A stretch of DNA of 16,045 bases from an uncultured Leptotrichiaceae bacterium (GTDB taxonomy: Bacteria; Fusobacteriota; Fusobacteriia; Fusobacteriales; Leptotrichiaceae): NCBI GenBank assembly GCA_938037005.1, contig CALHVR010000055.1, forward strand, positions 1 to 16,045, read 5' to 3'. Under the pieces are notes generated by a model, which worked only from the letters and a program-made list of their open reading frames with translations, did not search any database and was not told the DNA's origin. The stretch's first letter is position 1. Each line of letters begins with the position of its first letter. The position numbers and the translations under genes were made by a program. Of this stretch, positions 12,913 to 16,045 are shown piece by piece.

Positions 12913-15900
12913 ATGAAATATAAAGTATTAATATATAAAAATAATAAATTTTTAGCTGAAAAAATTTTGAAAAAATTTGAAGAAAATAATTATATATATA
13001 AATGGTCAAATGTAGAATCAGGAAGTTATTTTTTTGAAATAAAAGACGAAAACAATGAAGTGAGAGGTGTAACTTATACACATACAGCTCCGTTTGCTAC
13101 AGATTTTGAAGCGATAGTAGAAAAAGATAGACCTCCAAAATCAATAACAGGATTTCAAAATGGAATAGATATAATTTTAACTTATTTAGAAAATGAACAA
13201 AAATTTTTATTGAAAAAAACTAAATTTTTTAAAATGAAATTAGATTTGAAGGAATTTGGATTGGAAAAAGTTGAAAAATTGGCGATAACAGGAAGTTTTA
13301 ATGGATGGAAAATAGATGAAGAACCAATAAGACAAAAATCAGATAACATATATGAAATAACATTGGCTATTCCTGAAGGAGTATATGAATATAAATATAT
13401 AATTGATGGAAAATGGTATCCAGAAAAAGATAATTTAAGACTAATTATTGGAGAAAATGGACAGTTGTTTCCAGAAGGGAAACTAGGAACGGGAAGTTTT
13501 GTATTTGAAGGTCTTGATAAGAATAGAGATTTGAAAGCGATAGTTCATAATAATAAGAATTTAAAATATTTCAATAAAATATCAGGAAGAGAATATGAAT
13601 TTAAAATAAGAACACAAATGAATGATGTTGAAAGAGCATATATTACAATTATTTTAGATAAAGAAAATGGTTATGAAAAAGTGTATGAACTTGAAAGACA
13701 TAGGGATAAAACTAATGGATTTGACTATTTTATGAGAATTATAGATTTTGGAAAAGAAGTTGATGAAATTGTATATTACTTTGTATTACAAGATGGCGGA
13801 GTAAAAGCTTATTTTGATGGTGAAACATTATCTTTTAAAGAAATAAAAAATATATTACTTGATACGAATAGTGAAGATATTCAAGTATTTAGCATTCCCG
13901 ATTGGTCAAAAGAAGTAATTTGGTATAATCTTTTTCCGGATAGATTTTATAATGGAAATCATTATAACGATCCTATATTTAATGAGTTTGGACCAGAAGA
14001 TTTTGAGATAAATAATCAACATGAGCAAAGATTTATTGAAAAATATAAATGGGCAAAAAATAACTATACAAAAGGGAAATTTAAAAGAAATAGATGGACT
14101 GATGATTATGGTGAAAGAGTTTCATGGGAAAAAATAGGAGAAAAAACGATTGATCATAGTTTGAAATATGCGAGAATGTATGGAGGAGATTTACAAGGAA
14201 TAAAAGAAAAAATCCCTTATTTAAAAGAATTAGGGATAAATGCTATTTGGCTAAATCCTGTATTTTTCTCATATCAAAATCATAAATATGGAGCGAATGA
14301 TTTTAGACATATATCTCCAGATTTTGGGACAATAAAAACGAGTGGTAGTAAACATGGAGTAGAAATTAGTAAAGATAATTTGTACGGAAATAAAAGTTAT
14401 ACAGATGTGTTAGGTGTTAATGCAAAAAATAGTAGTGAGTTAGAGTTGCTTGAAGTACAGTTAAAAGGCGAAAATAAATATAAAAATGGATATGGAGAAA
14501 CTGAAAATCCAAGTACATGGGTTTGGACTGAATCTGATTTGATTATGGTTGATTTAATAAAAGAATTACACAAAAATGGAATAAGAGTAATTTTTGATGG
14601 AGTATTTAATCATAGTAGTGATAGGCATTGGAGCTTTAATATTGTATTGGCAGAAGGAGAAAATTCTAAATATTGTGAATGGTATAAGTTTACAGACTTT
14701 ACACATCATGAACCGATAACAGATGAAATGAGTGATGAAGAAGCCTATGATACTTTAAGGAAAAATAAATCAAGAGTAAAATATAATGCTTGGGCAGGAT
14801 TTAATACTTTGCCAGAATTTAATACATTTAATCAAGAATATAAAGAGTATATTTTTAATATTACTAGAAAATGGATGTATGGGCCTGATGGAGTAGAAAG
14901 TGAAAATTGGATGGATGATGATGGAATTGATGGTTGGCGACTTGATGTTCCAAATTGTCTTGAAAATCAAAATTTCTGGATTGAATGGAGAGAAGTTGTA
15001 AAAACGGCAAAAAAAGAAGCGTATATTACAGCAGAGCTTTGGGGAAATGCTTCATCAGATATAAATGATGGAAATAAATTTGATACAGTTATGAATTATG
15101 AATGGTTAAAAACGGTTATTGGCTTTTTTGTAAATCAAAGTCATGAAGGTGGAGAAAGATATAAATTGTCATCACAAGATTTCTTTAATGAATTGCGAGA
15201 AAAACGAAGTTGGTATCCTTATCAAGCTTTACAAACTTCTCAAAATTTAAACGGTTCTCACGATACCGATAGACTTTATTCAAGAATTGTAAATGATGGA
15301 ATTGGAAGGAATTTAGAAGAAGGAAAACAGTTAGAAAAAGGTTATAATAGTATAAGACCTGATTTGGCATCAAATTATCATCCAAATACTTCTATTGATT
15401 GGAAAAGGAGTAGAATTAAGCCCAAAGATATTTTGAAATTAATTTCAATCTTTCAAATGACATACATTGGAGCACCGATGTTGTATTATGGAGATGAGGT
15501 TGGAATGTGGGGAGCGACAGATCCTTATTGTAGAAAGCCAATGTTGTGGGATGAATTTTTATATGATGATGAGAAAAATCCATCAATCATTAATGAGGGT
15601 GAAGTGTATTCACAAGAAGTTGATATTGAGCTATTCCAGTGGTATAAAAAACTTATTAAAATAAGAAAAGAAAATAGAGTTTTAGTTTATGGAAGATTTA
15701 ATGAATTATTGGCAGATAATGAAAGAAATGTAATTGTTTATGAGAGAATATGTGAGGAAGACTCTATAATTGTTGTTTTAAATAATTCATTTGACGATAT
15801 TGATAATATTGAATTTAAAACAGATTATAAAGATCAAAAATATTTGGATTTAATTTCTGGAAATATGATAAAAACTGCGACAAATGGAAGAGTTATAGTG

Positions 15901-15948
15901 AGTCTTGAAGCAAAAAAAGGGATGATTTTAAAAAGATGGAATAAATAA
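12913..15948 (+). CDS. Large cytoplasmic GH13 alpha-glucanase (neopullulanase/cyclomaltodextrinase-like) with CBM48- and CBM34-like domains
   Basis: The 1011-residue protein has no signal peptide, so it should act on internal glycogen or imported maltodextrins. Layout: an unassigned N-terminal part (1-75); a CBM48-like glycogen-binding fold (about 117-175, LAITGSFNGWKI and YEYKYIIDGKWYP); a second beta domain resembling the CBM34 N-domain of neopullulanases (about 223-315); the catalytic barrel (about 333-900); and a C-terminal beta domain (about 920-1010). Barrel motifs are GINAIWLNPVF (441-451), DGVFNH (562-567), GWRLDVPN with nucleophile Asp678, ITAELWG with acid/base Glu708, and NGSHDTDR with His783-Asp784. 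A 70-residue insertion (about 472-540) precedes the DGVFNH strand. GGAG lies eight bases before the ATG. The exact specificity (alpha-1,4 versus 1,6, or transglycosylation) cannot be read from sequence. Confidence 0.9.
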   Translation: MKYKVLIYKNNKFLAEKILKKFEENNYIYKWSNVESGSYFFEIKDENNEVRGVTYTHTAPFATDFEAIVEKDRPPKSITGFQNGIDIILTYLENEQKFLLKKTKFFKMKLDLKEFGLEKVEKLAITGSFNGWKIDEEPIRQKSDNIYEITLAIPEGVYEYKYIIDGKWYPEKDNLRLIIGENGQLFPEGKLGTGSFVFEGLDKNRDLKAIVHNNKNLKYFNKISGREYEFKIRTQMNDVERAYITIILDKENGYEKVYELERHRDKTNGFDYFMRIIDFGKEVDEIVYYFVLQDGGVKAYFDGETLSFKEIKNILLDTNSEDIQVFSIPDWSKEVIWYNLFPDRFYNGNHYNDPIFNEFGPEDFEINNQHEQRFIEKYKWAKNNYTKGKFKRNRWTDDYGERVSWEKIGEKTIDHSLKYARMYGGDLQGIKEKIPYLKELGINAIWLNPVFFSYQNHKYGANDFRHISPDFGTIKTSGSKHGVEISKDNLYGNKSYTDVLGVNAKNSSELELLEVQLKGENKYKNGYGETENPSTWVWTESDLIMVDLIKELHKNGIRVIFDGVFNHSSDRHWSFNIVLAEGENSKYCEWYKFTDFTHHEPITDEMSDEEAYDTLRKNKSRVKYNAWAGFNTLPEFNTFNQEYKEYIFNITRKWMYGPDGVESENWMDDDGIDGWRLDVPNCLENQNFWIEWREVVKTAKKEAYITAELWGNASSDINDGNKFDTVMNYEWLKTVIGFFVNQSHEGGERYKLSSQDFFNELREKRSWYPYQALQTSQNLNGSHDTDRLYSRIVNDGIGRNLEEGKQLEKGYNSIRPDLASNYHPNTSIDWKRSRIKPKDILKLISIFQMTYIGAPMLYYGDEVGMWGATDPYCRKPMLWDEFLYDDEKNPSIINEGEVYSQEVDIELFQWYKKLIKIRKENRVLVYGRFNELLADNERNVIVYERICEEDSIIVVLNNSFDDIDNIEFKTDYKDQKYLDLISGNMIKTATNGRVIVSLEAKKGMILKRWNK

Positions 15949-15953
15949 AAAAT

Positions 15954-15998
15954 AAAAACAATCATTTAAAAGTAATGTTATTTGATTGTTTTTTATTT
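15954..15998 (+). terminator. Terminator of the aminopeptidase-glucanase operon
   Basis: AAAAACAATCA (15954-15964) pairs perfectly with TGATTGTTTTT (15983-15993) around an 18-base loop. The right arm runs into T6 followed by ATTTT. It starts five bases after the glucanase stop codon. Confidence 0.85.
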
Positions 15999-16009
15999 TG
16001 AGAAAGACA

Positions 16010-16039
16010 TTGTAATTATATTGAAAAAATTTATATAAT
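16010..16039 (+). promoter_or_regulatory. Probable promoter of the next gene, at the window edge
   Basis: TTGTAA (16010-16015), an 18-base spacer and a perfect TATAAT (16034-16039) follow the operon terminator. The gene it would serve begins beyond the window, so the call cannot be checked by position. Confidence 0.45.
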
Positions 16040-16045
16040 AGTGTA

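Noticed and set aside
12827..13081. Minus-strand open frame across the aminopeptidase-glucanase junction
   Set aside because: It is antisense to the ends of two real genes, hydrophobic in a low-complexity way, and consistent with chance in this composition. The same applies to the minus-strand frames at 5858-6100, 9296-9487, 14770-14970 and 15185-15385.
15467..15664. Plus-strand frame within the glucanase gene
   Set aside because: It is a shifted reading of the conserved APMLYYGDEVGMWG region; no separate start signal or protein character.
1..16045. CRISPR array, tRNA/rRNA genes, riboswitch, prophage, toxin-antitoxin or defence cluster
   Set aside because: No regularly spaced repeats, no conserved RNA gene cores, leaders of about 16-50 bases leave no room for riboswitches, and every long frame is assigned to a housekeeping or single exported protein.

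Overview
The window is about 16 kb of very A+T-rich DNA. Every host gene lies on the + strand, and the start codons are preceded by strong AGGAG/GGAGG sites. The gene families and their variants suggest a member of the Fusobacteriota, most likely a Leptotrichia-like (Leptotrichiaceae) bacterium: a short Rho with an N-terminal helical domain, a Bacillus-type 450-residue glucose-6-phosphate isomerase, RNase HI with a hybrid-binding domain, a 1011-residue cytoplasmic GH13 enzyme, and a NadN/UshA-like nucleotidase. The taxonomic call is inferred from protein character only.

Layout. Positions 1-100 hold the left end of an IS3-family (IS150-like) insertion sequence that continues out of the window, with the first 15 codons of its orfA on the minus strand. 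At 201-2536 a likely operon encodes a secreted RlpA-like barrel protein, a FabG-type reductase, RNase HI and a small secreted protein, closed by a hairpin terminator. Rho (2625-3899) and phosphoglycerate kinase (4095-5318) each have their own promoter, and pgk has a clear terminator. At 5460-7683 a small secreted orphan protein precedes a periplasmic 5'-nucleotidase/NAD-nucleotidase. A membrane-anchored alpha/beta hydrolase follows (7850-8782), then tsaD (8938-9954), glucose-6-phosphate isomerase (10055-11413) and an M18 aminopeptidase plus large GH13 alpha-glucanase pair (11513-15948). The last pair ends in a terminator, and a probable promoter for the next gene lies at the window edge.

Function. 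Most of the window is housekeeping: two glycolytic enzymes (Gpi, Pgk), intracellular alpha-glucan breakdown feeding the same pathway, peptide turnover, periplasmic nucleotide salvage, tRNA t6A modification (TsaD), transcription termination (Rho), R-loop/Okazaki primer removal (RNase HI), fatty-acid type reduction and cell-wall remodelling. Several promoters share an extended -10 element (TGN before the -10 hexamer).

The most unusual signal is non-coding. The 5' untranslated leader of the IS at the left edge recurs twice more. One copy is nearly exact, shortened in the loop, and forms the terminator at 7713-7754. The other is an 81%-identical decayed copy at 8793-8844. These two lie in inverted orientation on either side of the alpha/beta hydrolase gene, so that gene sits inside an IS-end-bounded unit of about 1.1 kb with no transposase. 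I saw no CRISPR array, phage module, toxin-antitoxin pair, tRNA or rRNA, and no candidate for an undescribed multi-gene system. No gene-free stretch exceeds 300 bases.
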